44,994 nt of DNA from Clostridiales bacterium (GTDB lineage: Bacteria > Bacillota > Clostridia > Oscillospirales > Oscillospiraceae): NCBI GenBank assembly GCA_022770345.1, contig JALEII010000054.1:1-44994 (forward strand). The letters run 5' to 3'. The stretch's first letter is position 1. Every line of letters begins with the position of its first letter. The notes beneath the pieces were generated by a model. It did no database searches. It was not told the origin of the DNA and saw nothing but the letters and a program-made list of their open reading frames with translations. A program made the position numbers and the translations under genes. Shown in pieces: positions 6,490 through 14,496 of the stretch.

Positions 6490-6745
6490 TGCAAGAAAAG
6501 CGTTGATGAAGACACGCGTTCCCGGAAAGTTCCGCAGAGAGAGGTCGGCTGGTGAAAAGACCTTGGAAGTCCTGCCGGGGGCGATACCACTTCGGAGCTG
6601 CGGGTCGGAAATGGCTTGCCGGATGCGTCCGTTACAGCGCCAATGAGTGGCATGGCCGGAGATAATCTCGGGTATGCAACCAGGGTGGAACCGTGGAATA
6701 CGAGTTTTGTATCCCACCCCTGATTTTTCAGGGGTGGGATTTTGC
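6490..6745 (+). promoter_or_regulatory. Threonine T-box riboswitch of thrS
   Basis: A tRNA-sensing leader of about 255 nt. The conserved T-box AGGGTGGAACCGTGG is at 6682-6696. Stem I shows the AGAGAG bulge and a GCTGGTGAAAAG distal loop (6538-6559); the specifier loop GATACCAC gives codon ACC for threonine at 6586-6588. The terminator has a 13-bp stem (6711-6723 with 6728-6740) and a T-run. Uncharged tRNA-Thr is expected to favour the antiterminator formed by the T-box and the CCCACCC segment, allowing thrS transcription. Confidence 0.95.
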
Positions 6746-6778
6746 GATCTTGCCCCAAAATAAAAGGAGGCAACAATT

Positions 6779-8575
6779 ATGTCCGAAGAAAACCTGTACA
6801 CCTTTGAAAACCCGGAGTACCGCAAGACCTACTGGCATACCTGCTCCCACATCATGGCCCAGGCTGTGAAGCGGCTGTGGCCGGAGGTCCAGCTTGCCAT
6901 CGGCCCCGCTATTGACGAGGGCTGGTACTACGACTTTGACGCTCCCTTCACCTTTACCCCAGACCACCTGGAAAAGATCGAAGCGGAGATGAAGAAGATC
7001 TGCAAGGAGCGTCTGAGCATCGTCCGCAGCGAGAAGCCCCGGCAGGAGGCCATCGCCTATATGAAGGAAAAGAACGAGCCTTACAAGGTGGAGCTCATCG
7101 AGGACCTGCCGGAGGATGCCGTCATTTCCTTCTATACCCAGGGTGAGTTCACCGACCTGTGCGCTGGTCCACACCTGGACCACACCGGCCGGGTGAAGCA
7201 CAACGGCTTTAAGCTGACCAAGAGCTGTGGCGCTTACTGGCGGGGTGATTCCAAGCGGAAGATGCTCCAGAGAATTTACGGCGTGGCGTTCCCCAGCAAG
7301 GACGAATTGGACGAGTACCTGAAGCGGCAGGAGGAAGCCCAGAAGCGGGACCACAATAAGCTGGGCCGGGAAATGGAATTCTTCACCACCGTGGACTGCA
7401 TCGGCCAGGGCCTGCCTGTCCTGCTGCCCAAGGGCGCACGAGTCATTCAGGTGTTGCAGCGCTGGGTAGAGGACGAGGAGCAGAAGCGTGGCTATCTGCT
7501 GACCAAGACGCCTCTGATGGCCAAGCGGGACTTGTACAAAATTTCCGGCCACTGGGACCACTATCTGGACGGTATGTTCGTGCTGGGCGACCCCTACGAT
7601 GAGGAAAAGGAGTGCTTTGCCCTCCGTCCCATGACCTGCCCCTTCCAGTACCAGGTGTACCTGAACCGGGCCAGAAGCTATCGGGATCTGCCCATGCGTT
7701 TGGGCGAGACCTCCACGCTGTTCCGCAACGAGGATTCCGGTGAAATGCACGGCCTGATCCGTGTCCGCCAGTTCACCATTTCCGAGGGCCATCTGGTTCT
7801 GCGGCCCGACCAGTTGGAGGACGAGTTCCGTGATTGTCTGGAGCTGGCCAAGTATTGCCTGGACACCGTGGGCCTGCTGGAGGACTGCACCTTCCGGTTC
7901 AGTCAGTGGGACCCCGCCAACCCCAAGAACAAATATGAGGGCACTGCCGAGCAGTGGGAGACTGCACAGGCGACCATGAAGCAGATTTTGGACGATTTGG
8001 GTGTGGAGTACACCGTGGGCATTGACGAGGCTGCCTTCTACGGACCCAAGCTGGACATTCAGTATAAGAACGTCTTTGGCAAGGAAGACACTCTGGTGAC
8101 CATCCAGATCGATATGTTGCTGGCTGCCCGGTTCGGCATGGAGTACACCGATGCCGACGGCCAGAAGAAGCTGCCCTATATCATTCACCGGACCAGCCTG
8201 GGCTGCTATGAGCGGACTCTGGCCTATCTGATCGAGAAGTACGCCGGTGCGCTGCCTCTGTGGATGATGCCCACTCAGGTGAAGGTTCTGCCCATCACCG
8301 ATCGGGCCCATGACTACGCCGAGAGCCTGGTAAAAAAGCTCTCCGATGCGGGCATCCGTGCCGAGAGCGACCTGCGTAGCGAGAAGCTGGGCTATAAGAT
8401 CCGGGAGGCCCAGATGCAGAAGATCCCCTATATGCTGGTCGTGGGCGACCGGGATATGGAGGACGGCACCGTGTCCGTCCGGACCCGGAAGGGCAACGAT
8501 TTGGGCGCTATGACCCCGGACGCTTTCCTGGGCAAGTGCCTGACGGAGATCGCCACCAAGACCAAGGACATCTGA
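6779..8575 (+). CDS. thrS: Threonyl-tRNA synthetase, TGS-less
   Basis: A 598-residue class II synthetase that charges tRNA-Thr. The usual N-terminal TGS domain is absent. The editing domain shows HTCSH (20-24) and CAGPH (128-132). In the catalytic core the canonical zinc-site segment MNCPGH reads MTCPFQ here: Cys287 is kept but GH is replaced by FQ. The second ligand segment reads FTISEGHL with His338 kept, and HR in PYIIHRTSLG keeps the third. The C-terminal anticodon-binding domain (about 490-598) ends normally. The start ATG 6779 follows AGGAGG; expression is controlled by the T-box upstream. Confidence 0.95.
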   Translation: MSEENLYTFENPEYRKTYWHTCSHIMAQAVKRLWPEVQLAIGPAIDEGWYYDFDAPFTFTPDHLEKIEAEMKKICKERLSIVRSEKPRQEAIAYMKEKNEPYKVELIEDLPEDAVISFYTQGEFTDLCAGPHLDHTGRVKHNGFKLTKSCGAYWRGDSKRKMLQRIYGVAFPSKDELDEYLKRQEEAQKRDHNKLGREMEFFTTVDCIGQGLPVLLPKGARVIQVLQRWVEDEEQKRGYLLTKTPLMAKRDLYKISGHWDHYLDGMFVLGDPYDEEKECFALRPMTCPFQYQVYLNRARSYRDLPMRLGETSTLFRNEDSGEMHGLIRVRQFTISEGHLVLRPDQLEDEFRDCLELAKYCLDTVGLLEDCTFRFSQWDPANPKNKYEGTAEQWETAQATMKQILDDLGVEYTVGIDEAAFYGPKLDIQYKNVFGKEDTLVTIQIDMLLAARFGMEYTDADGQKKLPYIIHRTSLGCYERTLAYLIEKYAGALPLWMMPTQVKVLPITDRAHDYAESLVKKLSDAGIRAESDLRSEKLGYKIREAQMQKIPYMLVVGDRDMEDGTVSVRTRKGNDLGAMTPDAFLGKCLTEIATKTKDI

Positions 8576-8581
8576 TAACGC

Positions 8582-8618
8582 AAATTCCCTCTGTTCTTCG
8601 GAGCAGAGGGAATTTCTT
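8582..8618 (+). terminator. thrS terminator
   Basis: A 12-bp stem (8582-8593 with 8604-8615) followed by TTTCTT, 6 bases behind the thrS stop. Its inverse is weaker, so it mainly serves thrS. Confidence 0.75.
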
Positions 8619-8622
8619 ATGA

Positions 8623-8656
8623 AAGAGCCTGCTTTCCAGCTGGAAAACAGGCTCTT
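8623..8656 (-). terminator. Terminator of the amino acid transporter operon
   Basis: A long hairpin: 9 bp (8623-8631 with 8648-8656), one C-A mismatch, 5 bp, 4-base loop. It lies 4 bases behind the ATPase stop on the minus strand; the U-tract is short. Confidence 0.6.
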
Positions 8657-8660
8657 AATT

Positions 8661-9437
8661 TTACAGCACCTTGGAGAGAAAATCCTGCAGCCGGGGGTGT
8701 TTGGGATGCTCAAAAATGTCCTCTGGTGTGCCTTCTTCCAGTAGCTTGCCGTCGGCCATGAACAGTACCCGGTTGCCTACTTCTCGGGCAAAACCCATTT
8801 CGTGGGTCACGACGACCATGGTCATGCCGGTCTGGGCCAGCTCTTTCATGACTTCCAGCACCTCACCCACCATTTCCGGATCCAGAGCGGAGGTAGGCTC
8901 GTCGAAGAGCATGACCTCAGGCTCCATCATCAACGCCCGGACGATGGCCACCCGCTGCTTCTGGCCGCCGGAAAGCTGGATGGGATAGGCGTTGGCACGG
9001 TCCTCCAGACCCACTCGTTTGAGAAGGCCCAGGGCCTTTTCTGTGGCCTCGGCCTTGGACATTCCCTTGACCTTCATGGGGGCTAAAATCATGTTGTCCA
9101 GGATGGTCTTATGAGGGAACAGGTTGAAATGTTGGAACACCATGCCCATTTTCTGCCGCAGGGTGTTGATGTCTATCTTTTTCTTTTTGCCGTCTGTATC
9201 AATGTAATATTTCTTGGTGATGTCCACACCTTCAAAGAGAATCTCGCCCTTGCTGGGTGTCTCCAGCAGGTTCAGGCTCCGCAGAAGGGTGGATTTTCCG
9301 GAGCCGGAGGGCCCGATGATGACTACCACGTCGCCGGGGTGAATATCCACGCTGACGCCGTCGAGAGCATGGAGGGCACCGTTATTATAGTGCTTTTCCA
9401 GGCTTTTCACCTGGATCAGATTACCGGTTGTCGCCAC
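8661..9437 (-). CDS. Polar amino acid ABC transporter ATPase (GlnQ type)
   Basis: A 258-residue cytoplasmic ATPase powering uptake of polar amino acids. Walker A is GPSGSGKST, the Q-loop is [10 protein letters not shown], the signature is LSGGQKQR, Walker B is [12 protein letters not shown] and the switch is [14 protein letters not shown]-containing loop near residue 85 is typical of some Clostridia members. The start chosen is GTG 9437, 7 bases after AGGAAG; the open frame continues to a TTG at 9464 with no ribosome site. It overlaps the permease gene by 17 bases, so the two are coupled. The substrate cannot be told from the ATPase. Confidence 0.92.
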   Translation of the reverse strand: MATTGNLIQVKSLEKHYNNGALHALDGVSVDIHPGDVVVIIGPSGSGKSTLLRSLNLLETPSKGEILFEGVDITKKYYIDTDGKKKKIDINTLRQKMGMVFQHFNLFPHKTILDNMILAPMKVKGMSKAEATEKALGLLKRVGLEDRANAYPIQLSGGQKQRVAIVRALMMEPEVMLFDEPTSALDPEMVGEVLEVMKELAQTGMTMVVVTHEMGFAREVGNRVLFMADGKLLEEGTPEDIFEHPKHPRLQDFLSKVL

Positions 9438-10122
9438 GACGCATCTTCCTTTCAAAGTGAGCAATGATCTTGGATGTGGGGAAGGTGAGGCAGAAGTACA
9501 GGCAAGCTGCGATCACCAGAGGTTCGCCAATGGAGAAGGTGGCGGATTTTACGGAGTTTACAGCGGACATGATCTCCTGCACGCCGATGGTCCAGCAAAT
9601 GGAGGACTCCTTGATGATGGTCACGAACTCGTTGGCAATGGAGGGAAGGATATTCTTGATGGCCTGGGGCAGGATGATCTCCTTCATGGTCTGCAAGGAG
9701 GTCATGCCCAGGCTCCGGGCGGCCTCGGTCTGGCCGATGTCGATGCTCTGGATGCCGGAACGGATGATCTCACTCAGATAGGCGGCGGAGTTCATGGACA
9801 GGGCCAGCACGCCGGGAACGAACCGCTCCAGCCGGATGAAGCCGAACATTTTATAGCTGGGCAGGGAGAGACCCGCCAGCAGCACATAATAGACCAGGAA
9901 CAGCTGGACCATCATGGGGGTAGCCCGGAAAATTTCAACGTAGGCCGTGGCAACGAAACGCAGGGGGGCGAACCGACTCCGGCGGATAAGAGTCAGGAGC
10001 AGGGCAAAAATAAAGCCGAACAGCACGGTCAGGGCGGAAAGAGCCAGGGTACACACCAGACCCTGCCAGAACATCTCCGCATAGCGAAAGGCGGACTGGA
10101 ATCCTTCAACGGAAAGGGACAA
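9421..10122 (-). CDS. Polar amino acid ABC transporter permease
   Basis: A 233-residue integral membrane protein of the HisMQ/GlnP family with about five membrane spans ([21 protein letters not shown] is the first clear one). The EAA loop reads [23 protein letters not shown], the contact site for the ATPase. The start is assigned to TTG 10122, 8 bases after AAAAGGAG; a GTG at 10131 overlaps that ribosome site, and the open frame further upstream runs into the folded element (10138-10299). An uncommon start codon and the structured leader may both limit translation relative to the binding protein. Confidence 0.88.
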   Translation of the reverse strand: MSLSVEGFQSAFRYAEMFWQGLVCTLALSALTVLFGFIFALLLTLIRRSRFAPLRFVATAYVEIFRATPMMVQLFLVYYVLLAGLSLPSYKMFGFIRLERFVPGVLALSMNSAAYLSEIIRSGIQSIDIGQTEAARSLGMTSLQTMKEIILPQAIKNILPSIANEFVTIIKESSICWTIGVQEIMSAVNSVKSATFSIGEPLVIAACLYFCLTFPTSKIIAHFERKMRRGDNR

Positions 10123-10137
10123 AGCAAACACTCCTTT

Positions 10138-10299
10138 TGATACTGATACCTGTGTAAAATTTGAGATTTTACACAGGTCTTTTGAAGCATCCAAGAGCTG
10201 CGCAAAGCGCAGTGGATGCTTCAAAAGCCGTCTCATACGAAATCTACGCCGCTGCGGCGGCTATGAAAGCAGAAATGTTTTCATCAGATTTCAGTATCA
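10138..10299 (-). repeat. Highly folded 162-base element with terminal inverted repeats
   Basis: TGATACTGA (10138-10146) is the exact inverse of TCAGTATCA (10291-10299). Between them are three folded units: a perfect 12-bp hairpin (10149-10160 with 10166-10177); a compound hairpin with a 14-bp outer stem (10179-10192 with 10214-10227) and a 6-bp inner stem (10198-10203 with 10207-10212); and a branched unit closed by GAAATCT/AGATTTC (10239-10245 with 10286-10292). It lies between the binding-protein and permease genes and ends at the permease ribosome site. It could be a MITE-like insertion, an mRNA-stabilising element or a regulatory RNA. Confidence 0.7.
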
Positions 10300-10309
10300 C
10301 ACAGCAGAC

Positions 10310-10333
10310 CCCCGGAAGGGGTTCCTTCCGGGG
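10310..10333 (-). other. Hairpin behind the binding-protein gene
   Basis: A perfect 10-bp GC-rich stem (10310-10319 with 10324-10333) with a 4-base loop, 11 bases behind the stop. No U-tract follows on either strand, so it is more likely to protect the mRNA 3' end than to terminate. Confidence 0.6.
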
Positions 10334-10344
10334 ATGTGGGATGA

Positions 10345-11241
10345 TTAACCTTCGGTGGGAACTACACCGTCCTCGCTCAGCAGACCTTCGTAGGTGTTGC
10401 CGGCGGCGGTTTCGTTGGCGTCGGCTATGAATTGGGCCAGGGAGCCGTCGTCGATGGCGGCCTTGATGGCCAGGTTCACGGCGGCCTGCAGGGGGGCGTT
10501 GGACTTGTTCACGCCCACAACATTGCCGGCGGCCTCATAAGGCACGTCCATAGCAACGTACAGGTCCGGGTAGTTCTTGGCGTAAGCCTCGGCTACGATG
10601 GTCTCCACATAAGCGCCGTCCAGCTTGCCGTTCAGGACCTCGGCGATGATGTCTGTGACCTTGCCCAGCTCCACGATGTCGGCATCCGGGGAGTTGGCCT
10701 TTGCCAGCTTAGCCTGGATGGAACCCACCTGTGCGCCGATTTGATATTCGGCCTTGTTGGTGTCCGCAATAGCGGTGAACTGATCCTTGTTGGCCTGAGT
10801 GGTTACGAAGCACTGGGTGCCGGTGTAGTAAATGTCGGAAAAGAGCATGGACTTTTCCCGCTCGGGGTCCGGGGAGTAGCCGGCCATACCGATGTCGGCC
10901 TTACCGGTGCTCAGCTCGGTGATGGTGCCGTCGAAGTCCATGGGGATGATCTCCAGCTCCAGACCCAGAAAATCGGCGATGTAATGGGCCAGGGCAATGT
11001 CGAAGCCTGCCAGGGTGGGCTTGTTGTTCTCGCTCAGAGCGTAGAACTCATAGGGGGCAAAGTCCGGGCTGGTGACCATGGTCAGCTTTCCGGAGGTAAT
11101 GGTCTTGATGAGGGGCTTCAGCTCCTCGATGGTCATGGCGGAATAGTCGATGGCGTCGGCATCCTGCTTCTGGGAGGCACATCCTGCGAATACGCTCAGC
11201 ATCAGGACGGCGGAAAGAATCAGGCACATCAGTTTTTTCAT
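10345..11241 (-). CDS. Amino acid ABC transporter substrate-binding lipoprotein
   Basis: A 298-residue extracellular solute-binding protein (family 3). The N-terminus is a lipoprotein signal, MKKLMCLILSAVLMLSVFAGC, with the lipobox Cys at residue 21. The mature part has SPDFAPYEFYAL, the AGFDIALAHYIAD motif and SYxxGTQCF-like hinge region typical of polar amino acid binders. The ligand-contact Arg/Asp set cannot be assigned with confidence. The start ATG 11241 follows AAAGGAG; the frame upstream has no ribosome site. It is the first gene of the transporter operon, under a strong promoter, and is separated from the permease by the folded element. Confidence 0.92.
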   Translation of the reverse strand: MKKLMCLILSAVLMLSVFAGCASQKQDADAIDYSAMTIEELKPLIKTITSGKLTMVTSPDFAPYEFYALSENNKPTLAGFDIALAHYIADFLGLELEIIPMDFDGTITELSTGKADIGMAGYSPDPEREKSMLFSDIYYTGTQCFVTTQANKDQFTAIADTNKAEYQIGAQVGSIQAKLAKANSPDADIVELGKVTDIIAEVLNGKLDGAYVETIVAEAYAKNYPDLYVAMDVPYEAAGNVVGVNKSNAPLQAAVNLAIKAAIDDGSLAQFIADANETAAGNTYEGLLSEDGVVPTEG

Positions 11242-11290
11242 TTTTATTACTCCTTTTCCCGTCCCTTGGGGCGGCATTCTTTATGGCCGT

Positions 11291-11319
11291 ATTATAATTC
11301 GAATATTATTCATTGTCAA
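11291..11319 (-). promoter_or_regulatory. Promoter of the amino acid transporter operon
   Basis: Minus-strand consensus TTGACA (11319-11314), 17-base spacer, consensus TATAAT (11296-11291). The spacer holds a partly palindromic ATATTCGAAT that could bind a regulator. Leader of about 45 bases. Confidence 0.88.
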
Positions 11320-11505
11320 GCGGATAAAAATACGAAGCATTTGAAAATTATTCCTGTTATCTTGTGACAGATACCCAAAAATATGCAGAAATTCACTGTA
11401 TAACGGAATAACGCCGGGAAATGCTTGACTACGAAGTGAATAATATACATGAATTTATGAATAAACCGGGAACACAGAAAATACCGCCCCGAAACAAAAA
11501 TTAAC

Positions 11506-11534
11506 TTGCTTTTCGACAGCGACTTTGTTATGAT
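11506..11534 (+). promoter_or_regulatory. Promoter of the MBOAT/DHHW operon
   Basis: TTGCTT (11506-11511), 17-base spacer, TATGAT (11529-11534), about 28 bases ahead of the ribosome site of the MBOAT gene. Confidence 0.65.
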
Positions 11535-11568
11535 ATTACATATTGTAAAGGCGAAGGGGAACCGGCCG

Positions 11569-13047
11569 ATGGAGTTTTCGAATCTAACGTTTCTGTACCT
11601 GTTTTTACCGGCGGCGGTGCTGGTGTATTATCTTCTTCCGGGTATCGGAAGAAAGAATACGGCGCTGCTGGTATTCAGTCTGCTGTTCTATGCCATGGGG
11701 CAGCCGCTGTACCTGCCGCTGCTGGTACTGCTGAGTTATGCCAACTTCCGGTTGGGCCTTCGCACGGCACCGGGACGGAAGGGTGTCGTAGCTGGGGCGC
11801 TGGTGCTGAATATCGGCGTGCTGGCGATGTTCAAGTATCTGGATTTCTTCCTGAGCATCTTCGGCATCACCGCCGGGGATGGCGGGGTGCTGGTGAATCT
11901 GCTGGGGACCTGGACCGAGGCCCTGAACAAGCTGGGATTCTCCTTCACGAAGCCCACGACCGCCTTGCCCATCGGGCTTTCCTTCTATACGTTCCAGGTC
12001 ATTTCCTATTTTCTGGATCTGTACCGGGGAAAATGCGCCTCGGAGACCCAATTCCGGGAATTTCTCCTCTATCTGACCCTGTTCCCCAAGATGAGCCAGG
12101 GACCCATCACTCGCTACGCCGGGATCCAGAGGAGCCTCCGGGAGCGGAAGGTGAATTACGCCCTGACCTACCGGGGCGCTCAGCGGTTCGCTGTGGGCCT
12201 TGCCAAAAAAGTGCTGCTGGCGGACTACGCCGGGCGGGTGATCTCGGACCTGGCGGTGTCCCGGTCCGACGGAAACCTGGTGGGGGCCTGGTTCAGTGCG
12301 GTGCTGTTCTTCTATCAGATCTATTTCGACTTTTCCGGCTATACGGATATGGCCATGGGGCTGGGCATGGTGTTCGGCTTCCGGCTGCCGGAGAATTTCG
12401 ATTTGCCCTATACCTCCACTTCTATCACGGAATTCTGGCGGCGGTGGCACATGACACTGGGGGCCTTCTTCCGGGACTATGTGTATATCCCTCTGGGCGG
12501 TAACCGGAAGGGGCTGGCCCGGCAAGTTGCCAATATGCTGGTGGTCTGGCTTCTGACGGGCCTGTGGCATGGGGCCGGGTGGACCTTCCTGCTGTGGGGG
12601 CTGTACTTCTTTGTGCTGCTTACCATTGAAAAGACCTTCCGGGAGACTCTGGACCGGTGGTCGGTGCCGCTGCGTCGTTTTTTGACGACTTTGCTGGTGC
12701 TGCTTGGCTGGGTCATCTTCTCCCATACCACGCTGTCCGGCCTGGGGACGGCTCTGGGGGCCATGATGGGCCTTCACGGGCTCTGGGCGCCGGGCCTGGG
12801 GACCCGGCTGCTGAACAGTTTGCCGTTGCTGCTGGTCTGCGCTGTAGGGGCTACGTCCATTCCTCAGCGCATTGCCGTGGGCTTCCGGAATGTGACTGCC
12901 GGTCGGGGCAAAAATAAGAACGCCGTGACGGCTGGCCGGGTGGTGTACCTGGTCGTCAGCTTTGCGTTCCTGGTGGTGCTGCTGTGGCTGTGCACCGTTT
13001 CTCTGGTGGGGGCATCCAGTGCACCGTCCATTTATGCGAATTTCTGA
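11569..13047 (+). CDS. MBOAT-family O-acyltransferase (AlgI-like)
   Basis: A 492-residue multispanning membrane O-acyltransferase. AlgI/PatA-type members carry acetyl groups across the membrane for transfer to extracellular polysaccharide or peptidoglycan. Seen are the N-terminal FSNLTFLYLFLPAAVLVYYLLP, the FPKMSQGPITRY loop, the hallmark FWRRWHMTLGAFFRDYVYIPLGGNR (about 290-314), and the catalytic-His segment GLWHGAGWTFLLWG. About 10-12 spans are expected. The start ATG 11569 follows AAGGGG; the frame upstream to 11506 covers the promoter and is excluded. The DHHW gene follows after 16 bases and is the expected partner. Confidence 0.93.
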   Translation: MEFSNLTFLYLFLPAAVLVYYLLPGIGRKNTALLVFSLLFYAMGQPLYLPLLVLLSYANFRLGLRTAPGRKGVVAGALVLNIGVLAMFKYLDFFLSIFGITAGDGGVLVNLLGTWTEALNKLGFSFTKPTTALPIGLSFYTFQVISYFLDLYRGKCASETQFREFLLYLTLFPKMSQGPITRYAGIQRSLRERKVNYALTYRGAQRFAVGLAKKVLLADYAGRVISDLAVSRSDGNLVGAWFSAVLFFYQIYFDFSGYTDMAMGLGMVFGFRLPENFDLPYTSTSITEFWRRWHMTLGAFFRDYVYIPLGGNRKGLARQVANMLVVWLLTGLWHGAGWTFLLWGLYFFVLLTIEKTFRETLDRWSVPLRRFLTTLLVLLGWVIFSHTTLSGLGTALGAMMGLHGLWAPGLGTRLLNSLPLLLVCAVGATSIPQRIAVGFRNVTAGRGKNKNAVTAGRVVYLVVSFAFLVVLLWLCTVSLVGASSAPSIYANF

Positions 13048-13063
13048 AGAGGAGGTCGGGAAT

Positions 13064-14437
13064 ATGAAAAAACTCTACGGTCTGTTCTGCGGCCTGCTGC
13101 TTGCCGGCATGCTGCTGGTAGGTTTTATCTCCCTTTTTGATAAAGATGCCACTTTTTCCCAGCGGGAAAACCGAAAGTTGCAGTCCCGGCCGAAAGTGAC
13201 CTTTTCTGCGCTTCTGGACGGGACCTATACGACCAAATTCAGCGCCTACTATACGGATACTTTCCCAGAACGGGAAAGTCTGATGGGGACCAACAAGCGC
13301 CTGAACGGCTTCTATCGCTTCGGCGGGACCTCCAATACGTTGGTGGTGGACCGGAACACCGGGGCTGCCGACCATGGCGAAAGCCTCCGGGACCCTACCG
13401 CTTCCACGAATCCCGGCCAGTCGGACGGGATGTCCGGGACCACGAACCCCGCCGCCGACACTACCGTGCCTACGGAGACAACGCAGCCCAAGCATTTGCA
13501 GGAAGCCGGGGAAGTCACCGGGGTCACGGAACAGCTTGGCTCCGTGGTGCTTGTGGGCAACCGGGCCTTGGACGTGCCTTACGGCAGCGATGCGCTGGTG
13601 GAGCGCTACGCCGGTGCGGTCACGGACATTGCCAACGCTTTGGGCAGCGGCATACGGACCTTTTCCATGCCGGTCCCCAATGCGGCGGCGTTTTATGCCC
13701 CGTCGGAGTACCGCAGCGGGGTCAGCTCACAGACCCACATGCTGGAACTGGTCCGGGACAGCCTTGGGGACAATGTGATCTTCGTGGATTCCTATACCAA
13801 GCTGCTGGAACACACGGAGGACTATATTTACTTCCGCACGGACCATCACTGGACCCAGCTGGGGGCCTACTATGCCTATCAGGCCTTCTGCGAGACGACG
13901 GGCCTCACGGCGCCCGGCCTGGGCGGCTTTGAAAAGGGTACGTTGGAAAATTTTGTGGGCAGTATGTACACCTATATTTCCGACTATCCCCAGAGCCAGG
14001 TACTGCTGGACGACCCGGACACCCTGGTCTATTACCGGCCCAAAGTGGAATGTACTACGACCTATTATTCTGACACCACCCTTTCCGACCCGGTGCCCAT
14101 CGGGGCCATCAGCGGGGTGGGTGACACGTCCAATAAATACCTGACATTCCTGGGCGGCGACCATCCCATTACCATCATCGATTCCGGGAAAGAGGGCAAG
14201 GTCTGTATGCTGATCAAGGAATCCTACGGCAATGCCTTTGCCCCCTGGCTCATCAACAACTATGCGAAGGTCATCTGCATCGACCCACGGGAATTCAACC
14301 GGGAGGGAATGCCGAAGCTGGATCTGGCGGCCTTTGCGGCGGAGCAGGGAGTCAGCGACTGCATCGTCATGAACTACCCCATGATGCTCAACTCGGAGAA
14401 TTATATTGCCTGGCTGCAGCGCCTGGTAGGAAAATAA
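13064..14437 (+). CDS. DHHW-family (AlgJ/AlgX-like) exported O-acetylation partner
   Basis: A 457-residue protein with an N-terminal membrane anchor (residues about 4-24) and a large outside domain. Its signature is RTDHHWTQLGAYYAY, the DHHW motif of the SGNH-like AlgJ/AlgX acetyltransferases that work with MBOAT proteins. A low-complexity linker rich in Thr, Pro and Asn (about 108-145) separates the anchor region from the catalytic part. Other conserved-looking segments are TDTFPERE near residue 65 and IKESYGNAFAPWL near the C-terminus, which likely holds a second active-site Ser. Start ATG 13064 follows GGAGG. It is co-transcribed with the MBOAT gene; the acceptor polymer is unknown. Confidence 0.88.
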   Translation: MKKLYGLFCGLLLAGMLLVGFISLFDKDATFSQRENRKLQSRPKVTFSALLDGTYTTKFSAYYTDTFPERESLMGTNKRLNGFYRFGGTSNTLVVDRNTGAADHGESLRDPTASTNPGQSDGMSGTTNPAADTTVPTETTQPKHLQEAGEVTGVTEQLGSVVLVGNRALDVPYGSDALVERYAGAVTDIANALGSGIRTFSMPVPNAAAFYAPSEYRSGVSSQTHMLELVRDSLGDNVIFVDSYTKLLEHTEDYIYFRTDHHWTQLGAYYAYQAFCETTGLTAPGLGGFEKGTLENFVGSMYTYISDYPQSQVLLDDPDTLVYYRPKVECTTTYYSDTTLSDPVPIGAISGVGDTSNKYLTFLGGDHPITIIDSGKEGKVCMLIKESYGNAFAPWLINNYAKVICIDPREFNREGMPKLDLAAFAAEQGVSDCIVMNYPMMLNSENYIAWLQRLVGK

Positions 14438-14445
14438 TTATTATT

Positions 14446-14480
14446 CCGGCGGTACAGAAATCATGTACCGCCGGTCTTTT
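14446..14480 (+). terminator. Terminator between the DHHW and MFS genes
   Basis: A perfect 11-bp stem (14446-14456 with 14464-14474), 7-base loop, then TCTTTT. It lies 8 bases behind the DHHW stop and directly abuts the SD GGAGG of the MFS gene, with no room for a promoter in between. Confidence 0.85.
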
Positions 14481-14496
14481 GGAGGAACCATATTTT

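Noticed and set aside
6728..8713. Minus-strand open frame of 661 codons opposite thrS
   Set aside because: A by-product of strong C/G third-base preference in thrS; it runs through two terminators and has no domain.
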